The notes under the pieces: model-generated | Seen by the model: the letters and a program-made list of their open reading frames with translations, nothing else | What the model was told of the DNA's origin: nothing | Database searches by the model: none | Made by a program: the position numbers and the translations under genes | Assembly: GCF_029982035.1 (NCBI RefSeq) | Contig: NZ_CP104166.1 | Location: 930,001 to 994,000, forward strand | Length of the DNA stretch: 64,000 nt | Direction: 5' to 3' | DNA from: Megaera polyxenophila | GTDB lineage: Bacteria; Pseudomonadota; Alphaproteobacteria; Rickettsiales; Rickettsiaceae | Shown: positions 28,356 through 37,435 of the stretch, in pieces | Position numbering within the stretch: position 1 is the stretch's first letter | How the letters are laid out: every line of letters begins with the position of its first letter

Positions 28356-29484
28356 TTAACCCACCAATTAAATACCCGACTTAGGCGGCATATTTTACTT
28401 CTTTCGCCTGAAATAATCTTTTGATATGTTCTGGGTTATTTTGCAGAGTCCTTAGGTAAGATTTTAAATTCCCTTGGAGTTCAGATTTTGTAAGAGGTAT
28501 ATGTTTCCTATTTACATTTCTTTTTAAATCGTTGTTTAAATATTCATCCGGATTATGTTGCGGAGTATACGGAGGCAGAAAAAATAAAGAAATTTTCTTT
28601 TTATGTTTCCGAGTCCATATTTGTACTTTTTTGCTATGATGAACCTTGAGATTATCTAGGATTAAGAAGATTTTTTTCTTGGAGTATTTTACCAACCTCC
28701 GTAAAAATTCTATAAATACATTTGTTTTTAGTGTCTCTTCGTACAGCATAAACCTTAGCTTACCGTTATTTGTAACAGTGGATATCATGTTTATACTAAA
28801 TCTCTTCGATTTATGAATCACAACAGGGGTTTTTCCTTTTAAAGAATAGCTTTGTAATACCTGACACTCTTGTTTTATCCCTACTTCGTCGCACCAATGT
28901 ATTTCTGCCTTTTCATATTCTGCTTGCTTGGCTATTGACGGATATTCTTCATCTAACCAAAATTGAACCCTTTTGGGTTGCTGCTCATATGCTAACTTCT
29001 TTGGCTTTTGTGCAGTATACCCCCATCTTCTTAAATATTCGCCTATTGTACTTAGGGGAAGAAAAAATCCACAATGTTTTTTGATGAGTGCATTAACTGA
29101 TTTTCTTGACCATAATGCTGATTTGATATTGTGATCTTCTGGTCTAGAGATATTTACGTACCCTTGTATTATTTTACTTTGATCTTCGGTTATAAGCCTT
29201 TTCTCTCCTATCTTTCTACCTCTTAACTTCCCACTAATTGCGTACTTGTCGCCTCTCTTTTCCCTCCTTACCCATTCATTTACTGTCTGGCGACTCACTC
29301 CTATTAATTCACCTACCGACGATTGACTCTCTCCTCTTTTTACTAGTTTTAGAGCAATCTTTCTCATCGACGCTTGTGCGCTTATTGATAATTTCCTAAA
29401 ATCTTCACTTTTTGACATTATTGCATTATACAAATTCCTTCCTTCTTGGCAATAGTTATGTCGGGTATTTAATTGGTGGGTTAA
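28356..29484 (-). mobile_element. IS630-family element, copy 4
   Basis: 1129 bp, with TA at 28354-28355 and 29485-29486, inserted in the IS256 transposase at codon GTA of KAVYV-ALGID. Ends and length equal copies 1 and 2. Confidence 0.95.
28381..29418 (-). CDS. IS630-family transposase
   Basis: 345 residues, same translation as copies 1 and 2, with the DDE residues in place. The start at 29418 follows from copy 2. Intact and probably able to mobilise the other copies. Confidence 0.9.
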   Translation of the reverse strand: MSKSEDFRKLSISAQASMRKIALKLVKRGESQSSVGELIGVSRQTVNEWVRREKRGDKYAISGKLRGRKIGEKRLITEDQSKIIQGYVNISRPEDHNIKSALWSRKSVNALIKKHCGFFLPLSTIGEYLRRWGYTAQKPKKLAYEQQPKRVQFWLDEEYPSIAKQAEYEKAEIHWCDEVGIKQECQVLQSYSLKGKTPVVIHKSKRFSINMISTVTNNGKLRFMLYEETLKTNVFIEFLRRLVKYSKKKIFLILDNLKVHHSKKVQIWTRKHKKKISLFFLPPYTPQHNPDEYLNNDLKRNVNRKHIPLTKSELQGNLKSYLRTLQNNPEHIKRLFQAKEVKYAA

Positions 29485-29534
29485 TACATATACCGCCTTG
29501 TTAATAATCCTCTTATCCTGTCTTACTTTAACTA

Positions 29535-30517
29535 ACGCGAGTTGCCAATTAATTTTGCATATCTAGATCCTCTATTGGTAGCAAACTTTTTATAGAAGGC
29601 TTATTTTCTTGCAACTGGTAATTGATCAAACAAGATAGCATATGACTAAATGCATTTGTAACTGATCTATGCCTAGAATGCTCCAATTTATCAAGAAATT
29701 TAAGTTTTCCTATCACGGTTTCTATCAGTGCTCTTTTGAGCAACATTACCTTATCTGCAATTGGCATTAGCATATTTTTCATATTCTTTTTAACTCGAGT
29801 GACAAGCTGAATGCCTTTAGCGTATAAATCTTCAAACAACTCTGTAGATATATAACCGCGATCTCCAAAAACTTTGCCATAAATACCAGAAATCATGCTT
29901 CTCAACCCTTTTCTGTCATCCTTATTACCACTGCTAAAAGAAACTTTGATCAGATTGCCTTCTGGATCTATGATCAAATGTAGTTTGAGTCCAAAAAACC
30001 ATCCTTTTGTGGTTTTACTTCTTGCCGCTATTCCTTTAAACACTTTATGTGAGTTGATGCGGTAATTCTTGCAAACTGCTATACTGGTAGCATCCACAAA
30101 AGAAAGGCCAGTGCATTTTATAAGTAAATGGTGTAACAATAGCATTAAATACGGCATATTTCTGCCTATCAATTTAGTAAAATTCGCATAGCTCACAAGT
30201 TTAAAGTCTATTGTATGATAGCACATGATTACTTGTTGATAATAATGTTTAAAACAATCACAACAAGAATTATAGTAACCAATTATTATTGTTAGTACTT
30301 CGCTTATTGATAAATAATTACTTATACCTGGCTTAGATTTTCTACTAGTAATTGTAGAAAAATTACTCGCCAAACTTTTTATAAAATCATCGACAAAGCA
30401 ATAAATTGCGGTAAAATCTTTTTTCATAGGTTATTTTTAGTTGATGAAAAATATAAAATAACCTATATCCCTCTAAAAATCTAGCTTCTAGCACTTACAT
30501 TAATTGGCAACTCGCGT
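29535..30517 (-). mobile_element. IS982-family element
   Basis: 983 bp. The 16-bp ends ACGCGAGTTGCCAATT are perfect inverted repeats, flanked by a 6-bp duplication TAACTA (29529-29534 and 30518-30523). It inserted in the IS256 transposase gene. Confidence 0.93.
29549..30427 (-). CDS. IS982-family transposase
   Basis: 292 residues. DDE elements seen are LSFVDATSIAVC, then TKGWFFGLKLHLIIDPEGN, FGDRGYIS and the end region RALIETVIGKLK with LEHSRHRS. Full length for the family and uninterrupted. A second, diverged IS982 fragment lies at 51343-51810. Confidence 0.9.
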   Translation of the reverse strand: MKKDFTAIYCFVDDFIKSLASNFSTITSRKSKPGISNYLSISEVLTIIIGYYNSCCDCFKHYYQQVIMCYHTIDFKLVSYANFTKLIGRNMPYLMLLLHHLLIKCTGLSFVDATSIAVCKNYRINSHKVFKGIAARSKTTKGWFFGLKLHLIIDPEGNLIKVSFSSGNKDDRKGLRSMISGIYGKVFGDRGYISTELFEDLYAKGIQLVTRVKKNMKNMLMPIADKVMLLKRALIETVIGKLKFLDKLEHSRHRSVTNAFSHMLSCLINYQLQENKPSIKSLLPIEDLDMQN

Positions 30518-31121
30518 TAACTACTAAGGCATCAAAATATACAATAGCATAAATCGCTTCTAAAGGCCTATGTTGCCAGCTTCTGACCTCATCCATTATA
30601 TTATCTGTAACTCTGCTAATTAAGCTCTCACTTATTTCAGCTCCATACAATTCCTGAATTTGCATCTTAATGTCAGAGACGCTCATTCCCTTTGCATACA
30701 GTGATAATATCTTCTGATCTAACCCATCGATCCTAGTCTGGCGCTTCGGTAATAGCACCGGAGAAAATTCAGCATTTCTATCACGGGGTACTTCTAGTTC
30801 TAATACTCCTCCTTCGGTAATTAGGCTCTTCTTGCCAACTCCATTCCTGCTGTTCTCCGTTTCCCCTCTGCCATACTTGCTATAGCCAAGATGCTCGTCC
30901 ATTTCTGCTTTTAAAGCCCTTTCAAATAGATTTTTTGTAAGCTCTTTTAACATCCCGTCTTTAGCAAAAAAACTTGTTAAATCAGTATCTTTATCTATTA
31001 ACAAATCTACTGCTTGCTTTATTTTTTCTTGATTGCTCTTACTCATGTTTTATTCCTATTAAATTATATTATTCTTAATATAACCTATCCTAGAAATTTA
31101 CACACTTACTTGGAAAGAGCC

Positions 31122-31320
31122 TCAATAAACCCACATACACCTCTTAAGCCCTTATTAAATTCTTTAAGGCTAGAGCGCGGTAAAGCGCAATACCCCTAAG
31201 GAATATAATCTTGAATAAACCTTATTTTTTATTAAATATCGTTCTATTTTAAGTATACATCACATAGACCAGTAAATTTCAGTCTATTTTAAAATGTTTA
31301 GGATAAGAACATAGATTTAT
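31122..31320. other. intergenic between IS256 and IS200
   Basis: No complete gene. The minus strand of about 31130-31190 is open (SSLKEFNKGLRGVCGFI) and could be debris of the locus once joined to it. Unassigned. Confidence 0.3.
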
Positions 31321-31916
31321 AGTCCCTTTGGTGGTGAAAACCTCCATCTTCCAGATGGAAAAGCTTTAGCTTGTCTAATGCGCCATGATGCGGTAGCATC
31401 ATAAGTCTATGACTTACTATAACAAAAGATCACATTCAGTTTTTTATCATCGTTATCATATAGTATGGATAACGAAATATCGCTATAAGGTACTTACTTA
31501 CGACATAAAAAAACGTGTTCGGGAACTAGTGTTACAGGTAGCTGAGGAAATGAGTATAAAGATAGAAAATGGCGTTGTATCAAGCGACCATGTCCATATA
31601 TTTGCAAATATTCCTCCGCATATTAAAATTAGTGAATTTGTTCAGAAAGCTAAGGGAAGATCATCTAAAAGAATACAGGAAGAATTTCCGATACTAAAAA
31701 AGAAATACTGGGGTAGACATTTATGGGGCAGAGGATACTTCAGTTCAACTAGCGGTAATGTTACAGATGATATGATTAACGAATATATCAACAAACACAC
31801 TGACGCTCATGAGACCGACTTTACTTCAAATATTAGGCTAGAATGAGCTTTAGCTTGATAAGCGACTTCTAGTCGCAAAGATCAAACTTTCATCTCTCAG
31901 ATGAAAGTGGTTGATT
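31321..31916 (+). mobile_element. IS200-type element, type 1, copy 1
   Basis: 596 bp, the same as the inverted copy at 38447-39042. A hairpin CCATCTTCCAGATGG marks the left end and CTTTCATCTCTCAGATGAAAG the right end, as in single-strand transposing IS200/IS605 elements. Both copies follow TTTATA. No target duplication. Confidence 0.9.
31409..31846 (+). CDS. tnpA: IS200-family Y1 transposase TnpA
   Basis: 145 residues, small HUH/Y1 transposase. RYHIVWITKYRYKVL at the N-terminus, the HUH pair in SSDHVHIFANIPP and the region MINEYINKH carrying the catalytic tyrosine are typical. It forms dimers that excise and paste single strands bounded by end hairpins. Intact. No TnpB accompanies it. Confidence 0.92.
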   Translation: MTYYNKRSHSVFYHRYHIVWITKYRYKVLTYDIKKRVRELVLQVAEEMSIKIENGVVSSDHVHIFANIPPHIKISEFVQKAKGRSSKRIQEEFPILKKKYWGRHLWGRGYFSSTSGNVTDDMINEYINKHTDAHETDFTSNIRLE

Positions 31917-31969
31917 AGTAAAATCTTCTAATTTTAAATACACCTTTTTAATAGTCTAAGCATTAACGC

Positions 31970-32110
31970 ATGCTATTATATGCACTAGGAAGTTTACTGG
32001 CGACCTATGTCTTATATGTTCCAGGTTCATCGATCATTTATTTTAGACAAATGGTTGCTTTTAAGGAAATTAGTAAGGAAATACATAAATTAGGAGTATT
32101 AATAGGTTAA
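31970..32110 (+). CDS. 46-residue hydrophobic ORF, possible gene end
   Basis: The frame starts at ATG 31970 and encodes one membrane segment (LLYALGSLLATYVLYVPGSS) followed by a basic tail. It resembles the C-terminus of a permease but could be chance. It is probably debris left between IS200 and the next locus. Confidence 0.25.
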   Translation: MLLYALGSLLATYVLYVPGSSIIYFRQMVAFKEISKEIHKLGVLIG

Positions 32111-32268
32111 ATAATTAACTTTATAGAATAAGATAAAGTTGGCCAGAAATTTTGATAGAGTCATTTAATCTTGATAAGAAGAATTATAAAATCATTACAA
32201 AATTTCCCTGTTTGCTGGATTATTCTTTAAAGTTTTAGTGATATAATTGATTATTATGTACTATAATA
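32111..32268. other. intergenic
   Basis: No gene recognised in this AT-rich stretch. Confidence 0.35.
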
Positions 32269-32525
32269 TTATTTTTTATAGATATAGTGATGATATATTT
32301 CAGGATCTCTCGGATGCAATTTCTCTTTTTCCCTACGAGCTTTTACTAGCTCTCTATAGCGAGCAAATGCTGCTTGTTGATCATACATCATTTCGAGCTC
32401 GATATCTTTATTTTTTACATCAATATCAGTTACTTTGTAATGCCACGGCGAAGGTGGTCTAGCGAATATTAGGAAGCTGGGATAAACTACTCTTTTTTTA
32501 CAATTGAAAAAGTAGGAGACGCTAT

Positions 32526-32879
32526 ATGCCAGGCAAGAAGGTAAGGTTAGAATTAAAAAACATGATAATTGAGGAATCGTTGCAACCAGGCTGTGTGGTA
32601 GCTGGGTTAGCAAGGCGGTACGGAATTTCCAAAAATACCATATATGGCTGGCGCAGTAGGTGTAATAAATCAACGCTATCCTCAGTTATACCCGAACTGC
32701 CGGCAGCAACATCCGGATTAAGCGGCCAGTTTATAGAATTATCTATTAATGAACCGGAGCAATCACTAAATTTACAGGAAGTTACTTTAAAATTTAGTAA
32801 TCTCTCAATATCCATGCAGGGGCAAATCAAGAGCTCTGTTTTAATATCTGTGGTCAAGACATTAGAGGAAGTATGCTGA
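32526..32879 (+). CDS. tnpA: IS66 accessory protein TnpA
   Basis: 117 residues. The N-terminal HTH (CVVAGLARRYGISKNTIYGW) is characteristic of IS66 OrfA, and the C-terminal part is less conserved. It overlaps tnpB by 7 bases. Needed with TnpB and TnpC for transposition in characterised IS66 elements. Confidence 0.88.
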   Translation: MPGKKVRLELKNMIIEESLQPGCVVAGLARRYGISKNTIYGWRSRCNKSTLSSVIPELPAATSGLSGQFIELSINEPEQSLNLQEVTLKFSNLSISMQGQIKSSVLISVVKTLEEVC

Positions 32880-33223
32880 ATACTCCCCGTGATATTAAGA
32901 TATACCTTTGCACTGGTTGTACCGACATGCGCAAGGGAATTAACGGTTTATCGGTATTAGCACAAAGGTTATTGTCAGAAGCTTTTGCCAGTGGAGGAAT
33001 GTTTATCTTTCGTGGCAAGCAGGCAGATAAGGTAAAGCTGTTATGGTGGGACGGGCAAGGCTTTTGCCTGTTTTACAAATGTTTGGATAGAGGCAAGTTC
33101 ACTTGGCCTAAGAGTAAAGATCAAGGAACATTAGGGATAACCAGGGCACAATTATCAATGTTACTGGAAGGCATTGATTGGAGGAGTCCAAAATGGTCAC
33201 AGCCTCCTAAATATAGTGGATAA
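32873..33223 (+). CDS. tnpB: IS66 accessory protein TnpB
   Basis: 116 residues, the classic IS66 Orf2. It has IKIYLCTGCTDMRKGINGLS, FIFRGKQADKVKLLWWDGQG and GFCLFYKCLDRGKFTWP. Highly conserved and intact. The biochemical role is unknown in the family. Confidence 0.93.
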   Translation: MLNTPRDIKIYLCTGCTDMRKGINGLSVLAQRLLSEAFASGGMFIFRGKQADKVKLLWWDGQGFCLFYKCLDRGKFTWPKSKDQGTLGITRAQLSMLLEGIDWRSPKWSQPPKYSG

Positions 33224-34696
33224 AATATATCTATTCCTGACTATATTTTTAGATGATTTATTGCATCAAACCTTGATACTGCAAAGGGTTTATGATATAA
33301 ATTATCTATGAAAATAGATTTTAAAAACTTACCATCCAAAGTAAAAAATTTGCATCAAATTATTGCGAGTTTAGCAATAGAAAATGATTCACTGCAAACC
33401 CAAAATACTACTTTAGTATCAGAAAAAGAAAGCTTACTCTCAGAGAATGATTTACTCAGGTATCAATTAAAATTATTGAAAGCTAAGAAATTTGGCAGGT
33501 TATCTGAGAAATTAAATAGCCAAATAGAACAACTGGAATTATGGATTGAAGAGAATGAACTGACTTGCGCTGAAGCAGTTGCTACTGACTTTAGTACAAG
33601 CAAAGAATTGAATAAGGAAAAACCAAAACGTTTAAAATTTCCGGAACATCTGGCAAGAGAAGATATTATACTTAATCCAGAGGCAACTTGCCCGGAATGT
33701 GGAGGAACGAATTGGCGTAAAATAGCTGATGATATATCTGAAACTTTGGAATATGTTCCATCATCATTTAAGGTAATACGTCATATTAGGCCACGCTGTG
33801 CCTGCATTGCATGTGAAAAGATAATGCAAGCTTATGCTCCATCAAAAGCCATAGATAAGGGTAAAGCAGGACCTGGATTGCTAGCACATATATTGATCCA
33901 GAAATATTGCAACCACTTGCCAATATATCGCCAGCATCAAATATATTTACGTGAGGGGATTGAAATAGCCCAAAGTACTATGACTGGCTGGGCCGGACAA
34001 TGCTCCAGATTATTACAGCCATTAATAGAGAGCTTGCAACAAGAGATATTCTCAAGCAACCATATACATGGTGATGATACACCGGTAAAGGTACTTGCCC
34101 CTGGACTTGGCAAGACAAGAACCGGGAGGATATGGACATATGTTAGGGATGGGCGTCCATACGGAGAAACCGAGCCACCAGCAGTTTGTTATTTTTATAG
34201 CCCTGACCGTAAAGGTGAGAGGCCAAAGGAACATTTAAAGGATTTTAGAGGCGTATTACATGCAGATGCCTATTCTGGTTATGATCAGCTATATCAGAAC
34301 CAGGATAATCCAGAAGCAGAGATTACCGAAGCTGGGTGCTGGTCTCATACCAGGCGGAAGTTTTATGAAATAACAGTGGTATATGATAAGGCAAGTATAG
34401 CGATATCGATTCTGGGACAGATATCAGAGATGTATAAAATTGAATCCGAAATCAGAGGTCTTGATCCTGGGGAGAGGATGAAATATCGACAGCAAAAATC
34501 AAAAGAATTGGTAGAAAAATTATTTAACGATTTTAGAAAATACAAAAAGGACTTGCCAGCAAAATCTCCGACTGCCAAGGCGATAAACTATGCGCTAAAT
34601 AACGAGGCAGCACTAAGGCGCTTTTTAGATGATGGCAAAATCGAGATCGATAATAATGCGGCTGAACGAGCCATGCGACCAATCGCTGTTGGTAGG

Positions 34697-34752
34697 TTAT
34701 GTGGTGCATCACATAACCTGCCTTATGTTGCCAAGCCAGTTATGTTGTGTTG
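34697..34752 (+). repeat. RIT left terminus: palindrome plus inverted repeat
   Basis: TTATGTG (GTGCAT) CACATAA is a perfect palindrome with a 6-base centre. The terminal inverted repeat follows directly. The palindrome is absent from the right end. It may be a recombinase core site. Confidence 0.75.
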
Positions 34753-34874
34753 GGTCAACATTCCTTATTCTTCTTACCCCTTTATTATCATCTAAACAAC
34801 ATAATTTTTGCATGATGTAGGTTATCCTAACACTGGTTGTTCATAATTTCAATAAACCAGAAAGGAGGAAGATC

Positions 34875-36494
34875 ATGTTTAACCAACTATTCAGAAGCAG
34901 CTATTACGTTACAAAGCATATTAACACACCATTGCTGGAGGAGCGTTTAAATTATCTCCAGTATTGGCATGAAGCTGGTAAAGCTCACAGCACTCTCACA
35001 ACTATCGCGCAATATCTTGTACGCATTGTTGAGTATCTACAGTTAGATACTACAGATATTGTGACTATAGAAGAAGTTGAAGTAGCTGCTGATCTCTGGG
35101 CTAGATATCAATCTAATAACCCACAAAAAAAGGCAGCCTTTTCAAAAACTGGGAAAAAACGTTTTATTTGGTATGCCACTCACTGGCTGGCAAAACTATG
35201 TCGTTTAAAACGCCCAGTAAAAACAGTTATCCCAGTGTTCCAGAAGATTTTTGTGCAATCTCATACAATAGCCCGCCATTCGACAGCTCCGTTAGTTGAG
35301 GAAAGGGTGATGTATCTACAGTATTGGAGTGATTGTGGAGCAGTAACTTCTACCATTCGTATAATAGCGCAGTATCTATTGATCATCATACAGTTTTTAG
35401 ACTTTTATCAAGTAAGGATAGTAACATTGAGTGAAATTGAAGAAGCAGCAGTGAGGTGGCGCCGGACAAGAGATCCACAGAATATACATAAGAAAAGCAA
35501 ATATTCAAAATTTGCAAAAAGACAATTTATTCGAAATGCTGCGAGGTGGTTTAAAATGCTAGGTTGTTTACAGGAAACCAAGCAGCCTATTTCATTTGAA
35601 GAATATCTCAACCAGTATATAAGTTACATGAGGCAGGAACAAGGACTGTCCGAATGTACAATTCTTTCCAGGTTTTATCAACTTAGAATTTTTCTTACCA
35701 GTATTGAGCAGAAGCAGCAAGAATTTACTAAGCTCACACCACTCATCGTAGATGAGATAATCATAGGCAAACATGATATTGATCATCACTCAAGACGCAC
35801 TGTGCAACTTTACGCTTCAATACTGCGCTCCTTCTTGAGATATGCCGAGGATCAAGGCTGGTGTCCAAAACACTTGGCAAGTACTATTAAAGCACCACGT
35901 GTATATAGAGATGAGTCACTGCCTTCTGCACCATACTGGAGTGATGTCAAAAGGTTACTAGCAAATAGTGTCAGTGATAGTCTAGTAGACATCAGAGACT
36001 ATGCCATATTAATGCTACTATCAGTATATGGCATGAGATGCAGTGAGGTTACTCATCTTCGTTTAGAGGATATCGATTGGGAAAATGAGTTGATTCATTT
36101 ACAGCGTGCCAAGAGATGCAAACCTCAGACATTCCCTCTTTCTAAAACCGTTGGCGAAGCAATTTTACGATACTTAACTCTCGTCAGACCAAAATTGCGC
36201 ACGTCGAGAGAAATATTCTTGTCTATGTACGTGCCTTATAAACTTTTATCATCGGCTGCAGTGTATCAAATTGTCAGTAAAAGGCTTAAGAAGCTGAATA
36301 TTACAATAAAACATTATGGACCACATGCACTTCGTCATGCATGTGCCACTCATTTAATTAATGAAGGAATATCACTGAAAGAAATAAGTGATCATTTGGG
36401 GCATCGGACTCTAGATACCACAAGAATTTATGCAAAGGTTGATCTTACAACTTTGCGCAAAGTTGCTGAATTTGATATGGGAGGTCTATTATGA
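34875..36494 (+). CDS. ritA: RIT recombinase A, with duplicated N-terminal domain
   Basis: 539 residues, longer than I expect for the family. Residues 17-112 and 137-232 are tandem copies of one domain: PLLEERLNYLQYW with TTIAQYLVRIVEYL, and PLVEERVMYLQYW with RIIAQYLLIIIQFL. A SAM-like core-binding domain (240-340) and the catalytic domain follow, with R in YGMRCSEV, HxxR in HALRHACATHL, LGH and a final tyrosine in TRIYAKV. AAGGAGG precedes the ATG. The stop overlaps the next start by 4 bases. Confidence 0.88.
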   Translation: MFNQLFRSSYYVTKHINTPLLEERLNYLQYWHEAGKAHSTLTTIAQYLVRIVEYLQLDTTDIVTIEEVEVAADLWARYQSNNPQKKAAFSKTGKKRFIWYATHWLAKLCRLKRPVKTVIPVFQKIFVQSHTIARHSTAPLVEERVMYLQYWSDCGAVTSTIRIIAQYLLIIIQFLDFYQVRIVTLSEIEEAAVRWRRTRDPQNIHKKSKYSKFAKRQFIRNAARWFKMLGCLQETKQPISFEEYLNQYISYMRQEQGLSECTILSRFYQLRIFLTSIEQKQQEFTKLTPLIVDEIIIGKHDIDHHSRRTVQLYASILRSFLRYAEDQGWCPKHLASTIKAPRVYRDESLPSAPYWSDVKRLLANSVSDSLVDIRDYAILMLLSVYGMRCSEVTHLRLEDIDWENELIHLQRAKRCKPQTFPLSKTVGEAILRYLTLVRPKLRTSREIFLSMYVPYKLLSSAAVYQIVSKRLKKLNITIKHYGPHALRHACATHLINEGISLKEISDHLGHRTLDTTRIYAKVDLTTLRKVAEFDMGGLL

Positions 36495-37435
36495 TGCTAA
36501 ACCAACTTGTAACTCAATATATCCACTATAGGCAATCTTTAGGTGAGAAATTTAAGACCAATGCGTACTACTTAAAAGCCTTTTGCAGGATAGTGGAATC
36601 AAATACAGATATCCAATCTATCTCTTTAGCGCAAATAAACAGCTTTCTTTACGGGGACGCGCAAACTGTAACATCTAGCTGGTTTGCCAAGCATTCTGCA
36701 CTCTTCGGATTCTATCAGTATGCATTGACGCGCAATTACGTTACCAAAGTACCACTTCCATCTATTTTACCAAAAAGACCACAAGGATTTGTTCCATATA
36801 TTTACTCACAAAGTGAGCTAAAACTACTTTTTGATACAGCCTTAACATATCAAAAAAATAAGAGCTGCATTCTGCCATACACAGTACAGACTGCACTTAT
36901 TTTGACCTATGCTCTTGGTCTACGAATCCATGAAACACTGTCTCTAACTCTGCAGGACATAGATATAGAGAATGCAGTAATCACAATAGAGCAATCTAAA
37001 TTTTATAAGTCCCGCTTAGTACCGTTTAGTATACAAATTAAGGATACCATTGCCAAATATTTAGAATGGAGGATAGATCAAAGGCAGCCACAATCACCAG
37101 AAAGCCCTTTGTTTATAGGGAAAAATGCTCAGGCATTTAATATAAATACAATGCAATATATTTTCCAAAGAATAAGAGCTAAGGCTAAGATTAAAAGAGA
37201 CGATACTAGCAGATATCAACCAAGAATGCATGATCTTCGTCACAGCTTTGCTGTACATAGACTAACAAGTTGGTATCGGGAGAAGAAGGACGTGCAACAA
37301 CTTCTTCCAATATTATCAACCTATCTTGGTCACAGACGCCTTGCTGATACGACGGTTTATTTGACAATGACGGATGATCTGTTGCAGGAGGCTAATATAC
37401 GCTTTGAAAAATATACAATAGGAGAAAAACAATGA
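36491..37435 (+). CDS. ritB: RIT recombinase B
   Basis: 314 residues, tyrosine recombinase. The N-terminal SAM-like domain is followed by the catalytic set: R in LGLRIHETLSL, HxxR in MHDLRHSFAVH, YLGHRRL and tyrosine in TTVYLTMT. ATGA overlaps join it to ritA and ritC, so the three are translationally coupled. Probably one subunit of a joint recombination complex. Confidence 0.9.
   Translation: MMLNQLVTQYIHYRQSLGEKFKTNAYYLKAFCRIVESNTDIQSISLAQINSFLYGDAQTVTSSWFAKHSALFGFYQYALTRNYVTKVPLPSILPKRPQGFVPYIYSQSELKLLFDTALTYQKNKSCILPYTVQTALILTYALGLRIHETLSLTLQDIDIENAVITIEQSKFYKSRLVPFSIQIKDTIAKYLEWRIDQRQPQSPESPLFIGKNAQAFNINTMQYIFQRIRAKAKIKRDDTSRYQPRMHDLRHSFAVHRLTSWYREKKDVQQLLPILSTYLGHRRLADTTVYLTMTDDLLQEANIRFEKYTIGEKQ

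Larger units (their letters stand above)
27712..31046 (-). pseudogene. IS256-family (mutator-like) transposase, cut twice
   Basis: The N-terminal part (31046-30518) has RALKAEMDEHLGYSKYGRG and reaches YAIVYFDALVV, the first catalytic aspartate. A 16-codon middle piece (29487-29534, KVRQDKRIINKAVYV) continues after IS982. The C-terminal part (28355-27712, ALGIDLTGRKDILGLW to the end) follows IS630. Removing both insertions and their duplications restores one frame of about 400 residues. Confidence 0.92.
27672..31121 (-). mobile_element. IS256-family element containing IS630 and IS982
   Basis: The ends begin GGCTCTGTCTATTTAAGTGT (left) and GGCTCTTTCCAAGTAAGTGT (right, read inward). Without the two inner elements it is about 1.3 kb, the normal IS256 size. 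No 8-9 bp duplication flanks it (AATTTGCAG against TCAATAAAC), so the flanks were probably joined by recombination between IS copies. Confidence 0.85.

Noticed and set aside
32437..32673. Minus-strand frame continuing past 32436
   Set aside because: Only 32269-32436 belongs to the split gene; the rest is antisense to the IS66 end and tnpA.
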